From positions 62,001-126,000 of the forward strand of contig JAHGAU010000032.1 of the NCBI GenBank assembly GCA_019925105.1: a DNA stretch of 64,000 nucleotides, written 5' to 3'. This document shows positions 1 through 12,999 of this stretch, piece by piece. The DNA is from Niebla homalea (lineage: Eukaryota > Ascomycota > Lecanoromycetes > Lecanorales > Ramalinaceae). The position numbers and the translations under genes were made by a program. The notes beneath the pieces are model-generated. The model had not been told where the DNA came from and searched no databases. It saw only the letters and a program-made list of their open reading frames with translations. Every line of letters starts with the position of its first letter. Within the stretch, counting starts at the first letter, position 1.

Positions 1-440
1 AGCCACATTGTTTATATATTTAGGTAATGTGGGCTGATCTGCACAAATTGTCCCGTGAGAGATGACATGATATCGTGAGCCCACCCATAGGAGAGCCTAT
101 GCCCAAGCAGTGGCACTGCCAGATACTTGATACTCAAAGTATTCGCACAGTGGGCCAAAGGTTCTCGCTTTCATGTCTTTGTGACACGATGGTCCTGCAG
201 GTCGCTTCTTACGCACGGACAGGGGAATTCTTTCGTCTAATGTCAGAGGCGTTGTGGCTGAAGCTTTCGCTGCGCTGAAAATGAGAGGCGTTCGGACCGA
301 GCCCGATTCAAGCATCTACATCATGTCAGCCAATCTCTGGTCAGGGTATCAATAATCAGATTCTTGAGCCTGGTAAGGCATAACAGCAGCCATGAACTCA
401 ACGCTGGTATGTGAGGTATGAAGTATGGTTATCTTCTTCA
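1..440. other. Left flank of the transposon block, no gene recognised
   Basis: This stretch has normal base composition and no RIP signature, so it is host DNA. Two overlapping open frames (75-278 plus, 97-315 minus) have no recognisable domain. The boundary to the AT-rich block is sharp at about 440, where the first end of element A begins. Confidence 0.6.
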
Positions 441-624
441 AGGGTATAGTTTAGCTACTAGCTAATTTGCCGGACATGCAGAATAGCCACTTATCGGTTA
501 AGCGGCTCTTTAAAGGCCGTACGGAGGAGCTCAGAGATTTATATAAGCCAGTTTATTTAAATCTTTAAGTTCTTTATTTTATTTTTAAGAATTTACTTAA
601 ATAACGGTCTTTATTAAAATTATT
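441..624 (+). repeat. Split direct repeat A1 of element A
   Basis: It starts agggtatagtttagctacta and matches 9848-10030 (A1 of element B), 14226-14411 (A2 of B) and 23815-24000 (A2 of A), all in direct orientation. Similarity to the A2 copies ends after the shared ttattaaaatta; beyond that A1 runs into internal sequence and A2 runs towards B2. Confidence 0.75.
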
Positions 625-695
625 TTATATAAATTTTTTTTATTAAAAACTTATTATTTTTTTATTAACTTTATACTTAATAAATTATTTAATAT

Positions 696-707
696 ATTTA
701 TTATTAT
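696..707. repeat. 12-bp target-site duplication of LINE 1 (left copy)
   Basis: The 12-mer atttattattat stands directly next to the 3' tail of LINE 1 and recurs exactly at 6494-6505 beyond its 5' end. Element B has the uninterrupted equivalent at about 10100-10115. This fixes the insertion limits of LINE 1. Confidence 0.75.
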
Positions 708-3700
708 TGATTGATTGATTTATACTACGGATCTAGCTGAGTTAATTCCGGCGTTCCTTAATACTCGGTTATTTAACCTTATTAATAACCGTAAAAAACC
801 CGATATCCATAACGTTAAGAATAAAAACCGGTATCCACCCAGTTTTTACTTACGTTTTAAGGACTAAGAGTATTTATAACCGTTTAAAGAATAAGAATTT
901 ATTTATATACTTTTTCTAAGAAAATTTATAATATTATAATTAAATTTACTTAAGGGTTACTTTTAAACCTATTGCTTTTTTATTACCTTACGGGTTTATT
1001 TAATATTAAAATTTTAAAATTCCGATTATATTATTAAATATCCTTATTAATATATATATTATTATTATCTTATTTATATAACTTTACCGACCAATATAAT
1101 ATCGTTTTTATACCGCCCCGGTATTTATAGCCCCTTTAACCCCCTATTAAGTATAATTTTCCCGCCGTTACTTTTTACCCCCGGGTTAACGGCGAAATTT
1201 CTTAATTAAGTTTTTAACTACTTTCTTTATTTCTTTAATTAAACTGAATTATAGTAATAAGCCTATAATTATTATAAATTTAATAACCGCTTTAATACCC
1301 TTTTTATTAATAAGTATTTAACGATAATTATTAATTTTTATTTTTTTAATTAATCTTAGTTTAAGCTCTTTAAATAATAAATAAAAGATTAATATATATA
1401 TAACGTCTTATTTTTATTATTTATACTTATAATTAACGTTAATCTGGTTATTAACGTATATAATAAAAAGGAAGTAAATTAAGCCGTTTTTATTTATTTA
1501 AAATTGGATTATTAATATATTATCGTTTTTCTTTATAATCCCGTAATACCGGAAATACTTATTAATAACCTTATTATTATTTAATACCGGGTATTATCGC
1601 CTTTAAAGGATTAATTCTTTATATCTACGTTAACGCTTTATTTATTTCCTTATAATTTATAGGGTAATCGCCGTTAATTTTATTTTTATAATCTTTTTTT
1701 TTTTTCTGCTGCTTTTACTTTAAATAAGAATTTATATATTTTTATATTAACTTTTTAAACGTAAATTAGGTCGATCTCTTTTTTAATTTATTTTAGTTTA
1801 ACTTCCGTAAGGGAAGTAAATACCGTTTTTTTATGCTTTTTTATTTAAGGCTTTTTATAGTTTTAATAAATACGTGTATTTCTTATTAATATAATTAAGT
1901 TTATATTTTTTTTAAATTTTATTTAAGCGATTATTTAATTTAGGGTTAATTTTATTAATAATATAAAGACTTCGGATTTTAATACCGGGACGGGAGTTAC
2001 TTTATATATTTTATTTATTATTCTTAAATATCGGTTTTAAATTTTCTATAATTATTAAACGGGCTTTTTCCTATATTTAAATATACCTTTAAATATATAT
2101 TAAATAGCTGTTACGTATATTATTATAAGTTTTATAACCGCTTAATAAACGGTTTTAATTTTTTATAAAATAATTTCTTACGTTAATACCGTAAAGTAAA
2201 TAAGGCCCCTCTTTTATGAAATTATCTTCTTTTAAACCTTTTTTATATAATCTTTTAATCCAGTTTCTTATTGATTTATAGGCCGAATACCTTAATATTA
2301 ACTTCCGGTTTTACCGTTATATTATTTAAATCTATTATAACTATTATATTATATAACTTTAAACTTTTTATTATATAAATGAACTTATATTTATACGGGG
2401 TAAATTAAGCCTTATATATCTTTATTTATTATAAGTAAATTTTATAAGTTTATTTTAACTTTAAATAATTTATATAAATAAACGTACTATAAGTTAAAAG
2501 GTAAATATCGTTAATAAAGTTTTTTATTTAAACCTTTTATTTTAACTTTATTAAGTTTTTAATAAATAAGCCATTAAAAAATAAAATTAAAATTAAAAAA
2601 ATAGGTAACCTTTGGGGAATCCTTATTATTATAAGCTTTATTATATTTATCTTTTATTTTAAATTAATTAATATCGTTCGGTTATTTAAGAAATTTTTTA
2701 TTTAATTTATAAAGAAAGATAAAATCCTTTTTTTCTGTAAATTATATAATAACCTTTAATAATTTATTTTATTAAACGTCCCTATAATATTTAAGGAAAG
2801 AAAACTTATAATATATTTCTTTTTATAATTTTATACCGTATATATATTATTGATTAAGTTTTTAAAAGTTATCTTTATTAACCGTTTTCTTTTTACTTTT
2901 ATTTATTAATTAAAAAGTAATTTATACCCTTTTACATAATTATTTAAAATCTTTATAATTATTATCTTTAAAGCCTTTTTTAACATATAAAAGAATATTA
3001 TAAGTTTATATAACTTTACCTTTAAGTAATTTAACTTAACCGGCTTCTTAAGGATAATTATCTTAACCTTTTTAAATCTATAAGGGTAATATTTTATATT
3101 AAAATAAGCTTAAAATAAATAAATAAAGACCTCTTTAAATAATAACGTTATTATGGATAAAAATTTATTTAATATATCATTAAGTCCGGAAATTTTATTT
3201 TTCTTTGGCTTATTAATTATTTTAATTATTATTTCTTAAGTTATTATTTTACTTATTATTATTAATTTAGGATATATTGTGCCGTCGATATCTATTAAGT
3301 TAACTTCTAATAATAAAGGAAAGAACGCTTTTTTAAGAGCCTTAATTTTACCGTTAAAAATATTTATTATTATATTATTTGGTCTTTTTAAGGGTAGAAA
3401 CTTAAAAATAAGTTTAAGTTTTTTATTTTGTTCTTTACCGTATTTTATTAGCTTTTAAATATTATAAAAGGAAACCGTTAAGTTATATATTATAGCCTGG
3501 AAATATATTTATTTAGCTTTTAAATAATTTTCTTTTTTTCTTTTTAAGCTTTTTTTAATCGTTAAAGCGTTTCCCGGTTCTTATATTTAATAGTTTACTT
3601 TATAAGCGCTTTTACCTTTATAGTTACCTTTATATACTCTTTATTTTAATAAATTTTAACTTTTTAAAACGGCTTTATTATTAAGATTATAACGTTAATT

Positions 3701-6493
3701 ACTTTATTTAAAGCCTTTATTATCCGCTTTATAAAATAATCGATCTATTCCTTATTATTAAGCCGGGGATATTCCGTTAATTAAGATATTATTTTTACCG
3801 TTTTTATTAATATTTTGGCTTTTTTAACCGTCTTTTACGTTTATTTAAATGGTAAAAACGGAGTCACATTAATAAACTAGTTTAAAGTTATTTATATCGG
3901 GACGTAATTTAAACCGTATTTTAGGTTTTCTTAGGGTTTATATATTATAATTAAGTTAATAATACCTTCCGAATTAAATATTAAGTTGATTATAATCTTA
4001 AGTTTATAGCTTTTTTATATAATAGTTCCTTTTAACGTTAATAATATAAGGTTAAACTATATAATAATTATTAATAGTTCTTTAAATTTAATATAATTAA
4101 TTATATAACCATCTTTATTTTATTAAACGTAATAAAGATTAAAGTCTTTTATTAAAAGGTATTTACCGGGTATAATTATAATATCCTTAAGCAGCGGGAT
4201 CGTAAAGGGTTTTTTCCTATTAATTAATAACGGATTATATATATTATAAATATTTAAAATACCTTTAATATCCCCCTTTTATACGATCCGGAGTATATAT
4301 AGGTTCCCTCCGTAATAAATAATATCTTAATTATCTATATTTAGCCTTTTATTAATAAAAAAATATATTTATGTTATTTCGTTACTTTTAAAGGTTAAAT
4401 AAAAATTATTTCCCGGGTTAATTAAAAAGTAAATATACGGATTATATAATGGCTTTTATATCGTTATAATATTAATATCCTTTATTTCTTTAAATCTAAA
4501 TATCGGTATTACGGTTTTAACTGTTTCCTTATATACGTTATATTATATTATCCTTAAAAGCGTAAATATATTAAATATTAACGTCCATTAAGTTCTTTTT
4601 ATTAACTTTTATTTATATAAACGGTTTTTCTTTAAAATTAAGTATTATTTATTTTAATTTTTTACTATAATAATAATCTTAATTAAGCGGCCGGCTTTAA
4701 AGGTTAATATCGTTATAAACTTTTTCTTTTTTATATTATTAATTATTACGTTTTACCTTTCTTTATTTAATAAGTTCCGTTTACGTTTTAGGATTATTTT
4801 TAATTATTTTACCGGTTTAAATTTATATAAGTTATAACGTTAAACCTTAATTATTATCTTAATCTTTTTACGCTAAATCTCCTTTATTCTTATTATATAC
4901 CGTAAGTTTTATATTGAATAATTATTATTATTATATATTACATATTTTAACATATTCTTTATTAAGCTTTTTATTATTAAACCAATATATTTATATATAT
5001 TATACCTTTCGGTATATATTATATACTTTATATTATTAAGGTACTTTATAATAATGTATTTATATCCTTAATATTTAAAGTATTAATAGATATCCGCTGT
5101 CCGGTTTTAAGGTCTTATTAGTTTAAGGGATTTACCCTTTATTACCCCTTTATTAAGGATATCGTTATATATCTTTATTAACGTTATACTTAAGATAACC
5201 GTAAAGTATCTTTTTATATAATTAAAAACGTTTAATTTTTTTATTATAATAAGGAAGTTATAATCGATGATTTCTAGTTTAAAGTAAAAGACCATATTCT
5301 TTTTCTTTATCTACCTTAAAGTAATTTCCCCTTCTTTTTTTATAAATTTTATTAAATATATCCCATTTACCGCGATAATAAAGGATTGCCTTAATATTTT
5401 TACCGTTTTATATCCCCTTTACCGGTTTATCCCTTTAATTTCTTTAGCCCTTTCTTTGCCTTTAATAAGGCTATATTAAGGAGGATATTCCTACTTTATA
5501 GTTTATATACCGTAATAATTTATTTTATTAATAACTTTCCTATTATTTTAAACGTTTTTATTAATTATAACGGATTCGTCTTTACCGTTATACTCCTCTT
5601 TTTTTCGCCCGATAATTATATAATTATTATCTTTGCCTTCTTTAACGCCGTTACTTTTTTCCCCGTTTTTATTTCTTTTATTATTAATACCGGCGCCGTC
5701 CTCGTAGCCCTTATTATTTAGCTTATCCTTATTCTTTTCCTTAAAGCCTTTTCCGTTACTTCCTTACTTTATATATATCCTTTTTATTTTTTTTCGTTTT
5801 TATCCGCCGGCGCTTTTATTATTGCTTTTTAAACTTTATATAACCTTTTTAACTCCCTTAAATTTCTCCCCGTTTTTACGTAAAAGTCTTTTACCCTTTA
5901 TAGCCCGATTTATAGTATTGGCTAAGTCTTTAATATAATATCCTTTTATATAATTATAAGGAGGCCTTTTAACGTCCTTACCGCTTCCTTTTTTTTTACT
6001 TTTCCCCTATATATTTAATAATTACCTTTTTTTATAACCTATTCTTATCTATTTAATATCTCCCTGTTTTTACTTAATTCTTTCTTAATTTATATATATT
6101 TAATAAGGCTTTTTATGCCTCCGTTTACCCTTTATCCGTCCTTACGTATTATCCTTATCCTTTTTACCTTTTATTTATTACCTTTTATAATAATACCTTT
6201 ACGCGTTATACGCGTCCCTTTACGCGTATCTTATTAATTATAAGTTTCCTATTTAATTTAAGGCTTTTCCATCTCGTATTTATCGCGTTATTTATATAAC
6301 TTATTACCGTTCCTATTAATTTAAACCGCTTACCTTTCTTCGTTTTTTACTTTTATTATTATTCCGCTTCCGCCTGTCGTATTTAAGGTATTATTCTTAT
6401 TGTTACTTAAGCTATATACGCGTATATCGTTTCTGACCTCTGGGGTCCCGTTGTTCGTCGCCATCTCCTCTGGTCTATCAAATTAATATAATC
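708..6493 (-). mobile_element. LINE 1: RIP-mutated Tad1-type non-LTR retrotransposon, near full length
   Basis: The element reads on the minus strand, 5' end at 6493 and 3' end at 708, about 5.8 kb. Its 3' end is an (AATC)n tail (read as ttgattgattgatt on plus at 706-720). ORF1 starts with ATG at 6463 (minus); the first residues MATNNGTPEV are undamaged. It is the mirror image of LINE 2: position x here matches 13303-x in the 5' half and 18450-x in the 3' half. By that relation the endonuclease lies near 4.0-4.6 kb and the reverse transcriptase near 2.35-3.45 kb, with a damaged F-I-D-D box at about 2520-2540. Many RIP stop codons make it inactive. Confidence 0.85.
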
Positions 6494-6505
6494 ATTTATT
6501 ATTAT
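6494..6505. repeat. 12-bp target-site duplication of LINE 1 (right copy)
   Basis: Exact second copy of the 12-mer at 696-707. Past it the sequence continues as element A (atttacccgttttaacc), matching element B from about 10115 onward. Confidence 0.75.
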
Positions 6506-6822
6506 ATTTACCCGTTTTAACCTTATTATTACCGCTTATTTTACTTAATTAGCCTTACGTAATAAAGCCGTCTTAAGGCCCTTATTATTAAAAAGATTAA
6601 TTAAAGCGTTTTCCGTAGTTAAAAAGGTAACGGATTATATTTTATATAATTAAATTAAGAAGCTTATTAATAATAAATCTATATTTAAATTTACGTTATA
6701 ATTTTATATTTATTATATTTATATCGTAAATCTATACTTATTAATTAAGTTTATTATTTTTAATCTTAATAATAATAATAATATTAACGTATAAAAGATT
6801 AAGGTTTATTATATATAAAGGT
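6506..6822 (+). other. Internal fragment of element A between the two LINEs
   Basis: This 317-bp piece aligns with about 10116-10430 of element B (shared words include accttattattaccgctta and aaaagattaaggtttattat). It is the spacer separating the 5' ends of the two head-to-head LINEs. Confidence 0.75.
6811..6822. repeat. 12-bp target-site duplication of LINE 2 (left copy; right copy at 17732-17743)
   Basis: atatataaaggt is present here just before the LINE 2 5' end and again at 17732-17743 just after its (AATC)n tail. Element B has the equivalent uninterrupted site near 10417-10430. Confidence 0.75.
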
Positions 6823-6840
6823 AAAGTGAGCTGGTTGAAA

Positions 6841-8700
6841 ATGGCGACGAACAACGGGACCCCAGAGGTCAAAAACGATGCACGTATATATAGCTTAAGT
6901 AATAATAAGGATAATATTTTAAATACGATAAGTAGAAGCGGAATAATGGTAAAAATAAAGGGGGAAGAAAAGTAAACGGCTTAAGTTAATAGGAATAATA
7001 ATAAGTTATATAAACAATATAATAAATACGAGATTAAAAGGCCTTAAATCGAATAAAGAGTTTATAATTAATAAGATATACGTAAAAAGACGCGTATAAC
7101 GCATAAAGGTATTATTATAAAGGGTAATAAATAAAAAGTAAAGGGAATAAAGACGGTACGTGGGGATAAATAAAGGGTAAGCGGAGGCGTAAAAAGCCTT
7201 ATTAAGTATATATAAATTAAAAGAAAATTAAATAAAAATAAAGAAATATTAAATAAATAAAAATAAACTATAAAAAGAAATAATTATTAAATATATAAAG
7301 GAAAAGTAAAAAAAAAGGAGGCAATAAGGGCGTTAAAAGGCCTCTTTATAATTATATAAAAGGATATTACGTTAAAAACTTAATTAATATTATAAATCGG
7401 GTTATAAAGAATAAAAGACTTTTATATAAATATAAAAAGAAATTTAAGGGAATTAAAAAGGTTATATAAAGCTTAAGGAACGGTAATAAAAGCGCCGGCG
7501 GACGAAAATAAAAGGAAATAGAAAGGATATATATAAAATAAAAAAATAATAAGGGAAACTTTAAAAAAAAGAATAGGGATAAGCTAAATAATAAAGGTTA
7601 TAAGGATAATATTAACGGTAATAATAAAAAAAATAAGGACGGAAAAGAAAGCGGCGGCGTTAAGGAAAACGAGGATAATAACCGTATAATTATTAAACGA
7701 AGAAAAAAGAAATATAATAATAAAAATAAACCCGTTATAATTAATAAAGGCGTTTAAAATTACGGGAAAGCTATTAATAAAATAAATTATTATAATATAT
7801 AAACTATAAAGTAAAGATATTTTCCTTAATATAACCTTATTAAAAGCGAAAAAAAAACTAAAGAAGTTAAAGGGATAAGCCGGTAAAAAGGGGTATAAAA
7901 CGGTAAAAATATTAAGGTAATCCTTCGCTATTACGGTAAACGGGATATGCTTAATAAGGTTTACGGGAAAAAAAAAGGAAATTATTTTAAGGCGGATAAA
8001 GAAAAAGAATACGGTTTTTTATTTTAAGTTAAAAATTATTAATTATAGTTTCCTTTTTATAATAAAAAGGTTAAACGCCTTTAATTATATAAAGAAATAC
8101 TTTACGGTTATTTTAAGCGTAATATTAATAAGGATATATAACGATATCCTTAATAAAAAGGTAATAAAAAATAAGTCCCTTAAATTAATAAGACCTTAAG
8201 ATCGGATAGCGGATATTTATTAATATTTTAAATATTAAAAGTATAAGTATATTATTATAAAATATTTTAATAGTATAAAATACGTAATATATATTAAAAA
8301 GTATAATACGTATAAATACGTTAACTTAATAATAAAGGGTTTAATAAAAAACGTGTTAAAATACGTAATATATAGTAATAATAATTACTCGGTAAAAAAC
8401 TTATAGTATATAATAAGAATAAAGGAGACTTAACGTAAAGAAACTAAAATAACGGTTAAAATTTAACGTTATAATTTATATAAATTTAAACCGGCAAAGT
8501 AATTAAAAATAATTTTAAAATATAAACGGAGCTTATTAAATAAAAAAAAGTAAAACGTAATAATTAATAACGTAAAAAAAAGGAAACTTATAGTAATATT
8601 AACCCTTAAGGTCAACCGCTTAACCGGGATTATTATTATAATAAAAAAATTAAGATAAATAACGTTTAACCTTAAAAAGAAATTATTTATATAAATAAAA
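6841..8700 (+). pseudogene. LINE 2 ORF1 (gag-like) relic
   Basis: The frame opens with ATG at 6841 and reads MATNNGTPEVKNDARIYSL before damage becomes heavy. The first 70 bases are almost unmutated in both LINE copies. No zinc knuckle can be read with certainty through the RIP damage. Assignment as ORF1 rests on position upstream of the endonuclease and on the general layout of Tad1-clade elements. Confidence 0.55.
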
Positions 8701-8729
8701 ATTAATAAAGAAAGCCCGACGGACATTAA

Positions 8730-9330
8730 TATTTAATATATTTATACTTTTAAGGGTAATATAATATAACGTATACGGGGAAATAATTAAAACTATAATA
8801 CTGATATTCGGATTTAAAAAGGTAAAGGATATTAATATTATAATAATATAAAAGCCATTATATAATCCGTATATTTATTTTTTAATTAATTCGGGAAATA
8901 GTTTTTATTTAACCTTTAAAGGTAATAAAATAATACGGACGTATTTCTTTATTAATAAAAGGTTAAATATAGATAATTAAAACGTTATATATTACGGGGG
9001 AATTTATATATACTTTAAATTATATAAGAAAAGGGTATTAAGGGTAATTTAAATATTTATAATATGTATAATCCGTTACCGGTTAATAAAAAAGACTTTT
9101 TATAATCCCGTTACTTAAGGATATTATAATTATACTTAATAAGTACCTCTTAATAAAAGACTTTAATTTTTATTACGTTTAATAAAATAAGGATAATTAT
9201 ACGATTAATTATATTAAATTTAAGGAGTTATTAATAACTATTATATAATTTAATTTTATATTATTAACGTTAAAAAAAACTATTATATAAGAAAGCTATA
9301 AACTTAAAACTATAATTAACTTAATATTTA
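8730..9330 (+). pseudogene. LINE 2 ORF2 endonuclease (EEP/APE-type) relic
   Basis: In one plus-strand frame the RIP-damaged sequence preserves the order of motifs of LINE apurinic endonucleases. A D-I-N-I-I-I-I-stop-K-P segment corresponds to the usual D-V-I-A-I-Q-E-P. It is followed by an I-Y-N-M-Y-N-P-L-P-V segment (usual H-N-V-Y-N-P) and an L-I-K-D-F-N segment (usual G-D-F-N). The changes are those expected from C-to-T and G-to-A mutation. This domain nicks the target DNA to prime reverse transcription. The match comes from reading the motifs, not from a search. Confidence 0.65.
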
Positions 9331-9847
9331 ATTTAAAAGGTATTATTAACTTAATTATAATATACGGACCTTAAAAAGACCTAAAATACGGTTTAAATTA
9401 CGTCCCAATATAAATAACTTTAAATTAATCCGTCGATATAATTCCGTTTTTATTATTTAAATAAGCGTAAAAAATAATTAAAGAAGTTAAAATATTTATA
9501 AAGGCGGTAAAAATAATATCTTAATTAATAAAGCTCCTCCGGCTTAATAATAAGGAATAGATTAACCGTTTTATAAAGCGGGTAATAAAGGCTTTAAATA
9601 AAGTAATTAACGTTATAATCTTAATAATAAAACCGTCTTAAAAAACTAAAACTTATTAAAACGAAAAATATATAAAAATAACTATAAAGATAAAAGCGCT
9701 TATAAAGTAAACTACTAAATATAGGAACTAAGAGACGCTTTAACGGCTAAAGGAAGCTTAGGAAAAAAAGGAAAGAATTATCCGGAAGGCTAAGCAGACG
9801 TACTTCCGGGCTACAGTATATGACTCGGCGGTTTCCCCTCGTGGTAT

Positions 9848-10030
9848 AGGGCGTAGTTTAGCTACTAGCTAATTTGCCGGACATACGGAATAGCTACTTA
9901 TCGGCTAAGCGGCTCTTCAGGGGCCGTACGGGGGAGCTTAAAGATTTATATAAGCTAGCTTATTTAAATCCCTAAGTTCTTTATCTTATTTTTAAGGACT
10001 TATTTGGATAACGGTTTTTATTAAAATTAC
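9848..10030 (+). repeat. Split direct repeat A1 of element B, weakly mutated
   Basis: This is the best preserved copy of the A repeat, with many CpA and TpG dinucleotides still present (for example ttgccggacatacggaatag). It matches 441-624 and the A2 copies at 14226-14411 and 23815-24000. Confidence 0.75.
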
Positions 10031-11864
10031 TTTATATACGTCCTTTCCATTAAAAACTTATTCTTTTTTTATTAATTCCGTATTTAATAAATTACTTAAT
10101 ATATTTATCATTATATTTACTTATCTTAACCTTATTATTACCGCTTATTTTACTTAATTGGCCTCGCGTGGTAAAGTTGTTCCGGGGCCCTTATTATTAA
10201 AGGGACCGGCTAGGGTATCTTCCGCGATTAAAAAAATAATAAATCGTATTTTATATGGTTAAATTAAAAAGCTTATTAATAATAGATTTATATCTAGGTT
10301 TATATTATAATTTTGTTTTCGTTACGTCCGTATTGTGAATTTACGGTTATTAATTAAGTTTATTATTTTTAATCTTAATAATAATAATAATATTAACGTA
10401 TAAAAGATTAAGGTTTATTATATATAAAAGCCTTTTATTTAATAACTTAATTAGCTTAAGGTTTTACCCTTATGGGTTCCGTAAACGGGAGGGTAACTAT
10501 ACGTATTAATTGGATATATTTTATTTATTTAAATGCTTTATTAATAGTTTTAATTATCTTTCCCTTAATATAAATAGCTTTAAATTAAAATATAAAGTAT
10601 AATATTAGAATTGAAGGCTTTATAAAGCTTATATTATAATAAATATAAAGTATTTTTTAAGGGTATTTTATTAAATACGTTTCTTTATAAATACCGTAAT
10701 ATTTATATTAAATTTCCTTTAATTAAAAGGTTTTAATTTACCGTTATATAAAAAGGGGATTTAAATTATTTAGTTTTTAAGAGGATTATAATAAAATATT
10801 ACTCTTTTAAAGTTAAGTTTTAAAGTAAAAAAAACGCGTTTAAAAAGAAGTATTAATTATTATTTATTCATATCGAGATTTATTCTATAATTCTTTATTA
10901 TTTTAACCTAAAGAAACAACTTAAAATATATAAGGTTTTTATAATATATTAAGCTTATCTTTTTAAGTTATTAATTTTATATATCCTTAATTCCGTAATT
11001 TAATATTATTATATCTTTATCGGCCGTATAATAATTTATAATTAAAATAAACCGGAGAATTAAATGGTTTATAATACGGATAAGACTTATAATATCTTAA
11101 GACCCTATTTTAATATAATAGCTTTTTAATTTTACGGCTGGTTATTATGGTAACGTTAAAATATAAAGATAAAAAAAATTAAGTTTACCGTAATTAAAAT
11201 AAAAATAAATATATAATATCCGATTTTAAGTATTAACGTAATTACGTATATTATAATTATAAAAGTTTTTATAAAGCTTAAAATTATACTTAATAAGGTA
11301 ATTTTAACGTATTATTATTTAAATAACCCCGTAATAAATAATTAATTAACTCCGTAATTATCTTTTTATCTTTAATAAGTATTAATAAAGGCTTATTTTA
11401 TTATATAATAGATATAAGTAATAATTAAATAAATAAAGAAGTTTTACTTAAAGCCAAAAAATGGGATTTTTAATTATATTATTACCCGGACCGTAATTAC
11501 CGCTTCCTAATAAGGTAATTAAGCCGTTTCGGGGTAAAATTAGGTTATTACGGCTTTAATAAGTCCGCAGTTTATTTACCCTATCCGTTAGTTATAAAGG
11601 ACCTTACCGTATTAAGTAACGATATCTATAAATAATTAATTAAGAACCGTTTTATTACCTATATATATATCCTTAATAAATTATATATATATTCCTTATT
11701 AACTTTAACTTTTAAGTACGACGGTAAATAACGCCGTATTTACGACCTTTTATATCCCCGTAAGGAATTTATTAATAACGGAATTAACATCCTTTATAGG
11801 GCCCTTAAATATACGTTTATCGATAAAGCGATCGACGCGGTAATTATATAAGGTTTAGGCTTTA

Positions 11865-12110
11865 TATTTATTAAAAAGGATTTATCTGATATTTTCCGTT
11901 ATATCCCGGTAACTATAAATAACCGGTAATTACTTAGGTTTATATAGGATAATATTTATTATATTAAGTATTTCTTCCCCTTTGGATTAAGAATTATATT
12001 ATTCTTATTTAATTTTATAATAAAAGGCTTATATTAAATACTTATTGCTAAACTCGGTTTTAATATCATATTCTATTATTTAAACGACTTCCTCGGTATG
12101 TTTTTACCGG
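11865..12110 (+). pseudogene. Reverse transcriptase relic of element B (DIRS type)
   Basis: A plus-strand frame reads K-D-L-S-D-I-F-R-Y-I-P-V at about 11876-11911, then F-F-P-F-G-L-R at 11972-11992 with F-L-F-N just after, and Y-L-N-D-F-L at about 12077-12094. These correspond to the DIRS-family motifs D-L-x-D-A-F-R-H-I-P-V, L-P-F-G-L-R-x-A-P-x-x-F-N and Y-L-D-D-F-L. Each difference is a C-to-T or G-to-A change. The P-F-G-L-R-x-A-P form is typical of DIRS elements and differs from LINE reverse transcriptases. Internal stops show the copy is dead. Confidence 0.8.
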
Positions 12111-12514
12111 AGACTGACCCTAAGGTTTTTAATTAAATTTTTAATTATTTATATAATAAACTTAGGTTACTTATAAACCTTAAGAAAAACCTTATAAGTA
12201 TTATATTTAACTTCTTAAATATTAATATAAATACCGTAATAATAAAGGTATACTTACTATAGAATAAGTTATAACGAGTAATTTAAAATATTAAGGACGT
12301 CTTTAAGAATTACTTAATTAAATATATTATATTTAAATTTTTAATAAGTTTATTAAGTTTTATAGTGAAAATAATATTATTAAAATAGCCTTTTTTTTAT
12401 AGGTTATATAACGAGCTTATAAAGACCGATCGTTAATAAATTTATATAAATAATGAAATCCGTAAGGATTTTTCTTAATAATAAAGGTTATTAAATAATT
12501 ATAACGGCTTAAAC

Positions 12515-12935
12515 TTAAAATAGCTCTTAATAACCCGGTTATGGTATTACCTTTATACCGATACGTTATTTATTTACGGTATAAGTGGCTATTTACTTAA
12601 AGATATTAAGGACGTACCTACCCCGGAATTTACCTTTATTTATAAGTTACCTTCTGGGTTAAAAAAATTTATATAAACGTTTTTAAAATAATAATTATAT
12701 TTAAAGCTTTACGGCAATAACGTATTATATTAATAAGGAACTTAATAATAATTTACTTAAATAATACGGAGGTTATTTATAATATTAAAAACTTAACCGT
12801 ATAAAACCAGGCTATAAGTACCGTTTATTAATTAACCCTTATTTTATTCTTAAATAATATTAAGTATATTATAGAATAAATCTTTATTAAGGATAATTAA
12901 ATAATTAATTAAATTTTAAGATTTAAATAAAAGAA
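12515..12935 (+). pseudogene. RNase H relic of element B
   Basis: Downstream of the reverse transcriptase, an acidic Y-T-D segment with I-S-G-Y-L-L near 12550-12590 resembles the first RNase H motif. A second part reads Y-I-N-V-F-K-I and then L-N-N-T-E-V-I-Y-N-I-K. These correspond to the family forms H-I-N-V-L-E-M-E and L-D-N-T-E-V-V-Y-G-I-K. The segment ends near L-R-F-K, where A-D-A-L-S-R-F-K is expected. The two parts are in different frames, separated at an A7 run that element A lacks, so a small indel is likely. RNase H removes the RNA template during cDNA synthesis. Confidence 0.65.
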
Positions 12936-12999
12936 AATCGTTAATAAATTACTTTAACTTATATATTTACGTATATTACGATTATACCGGATTATAAAT

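Noticed and set aside
5107..5295. Minus-strand open frame of 62 codons in the AT-rich block
   Set aside because: It lies inside the RIPped ORF1 of LINE 1 and has only I/N/K/L/Y-rich composition. It is a by-product of base composition.
8469..8726. Minus-strand open frame of 85 codons, hydrophobic
   Set aside because: It is antisense to the LINE 2 coding direction, and its hydrophobicity is simply that of T-rich codons.
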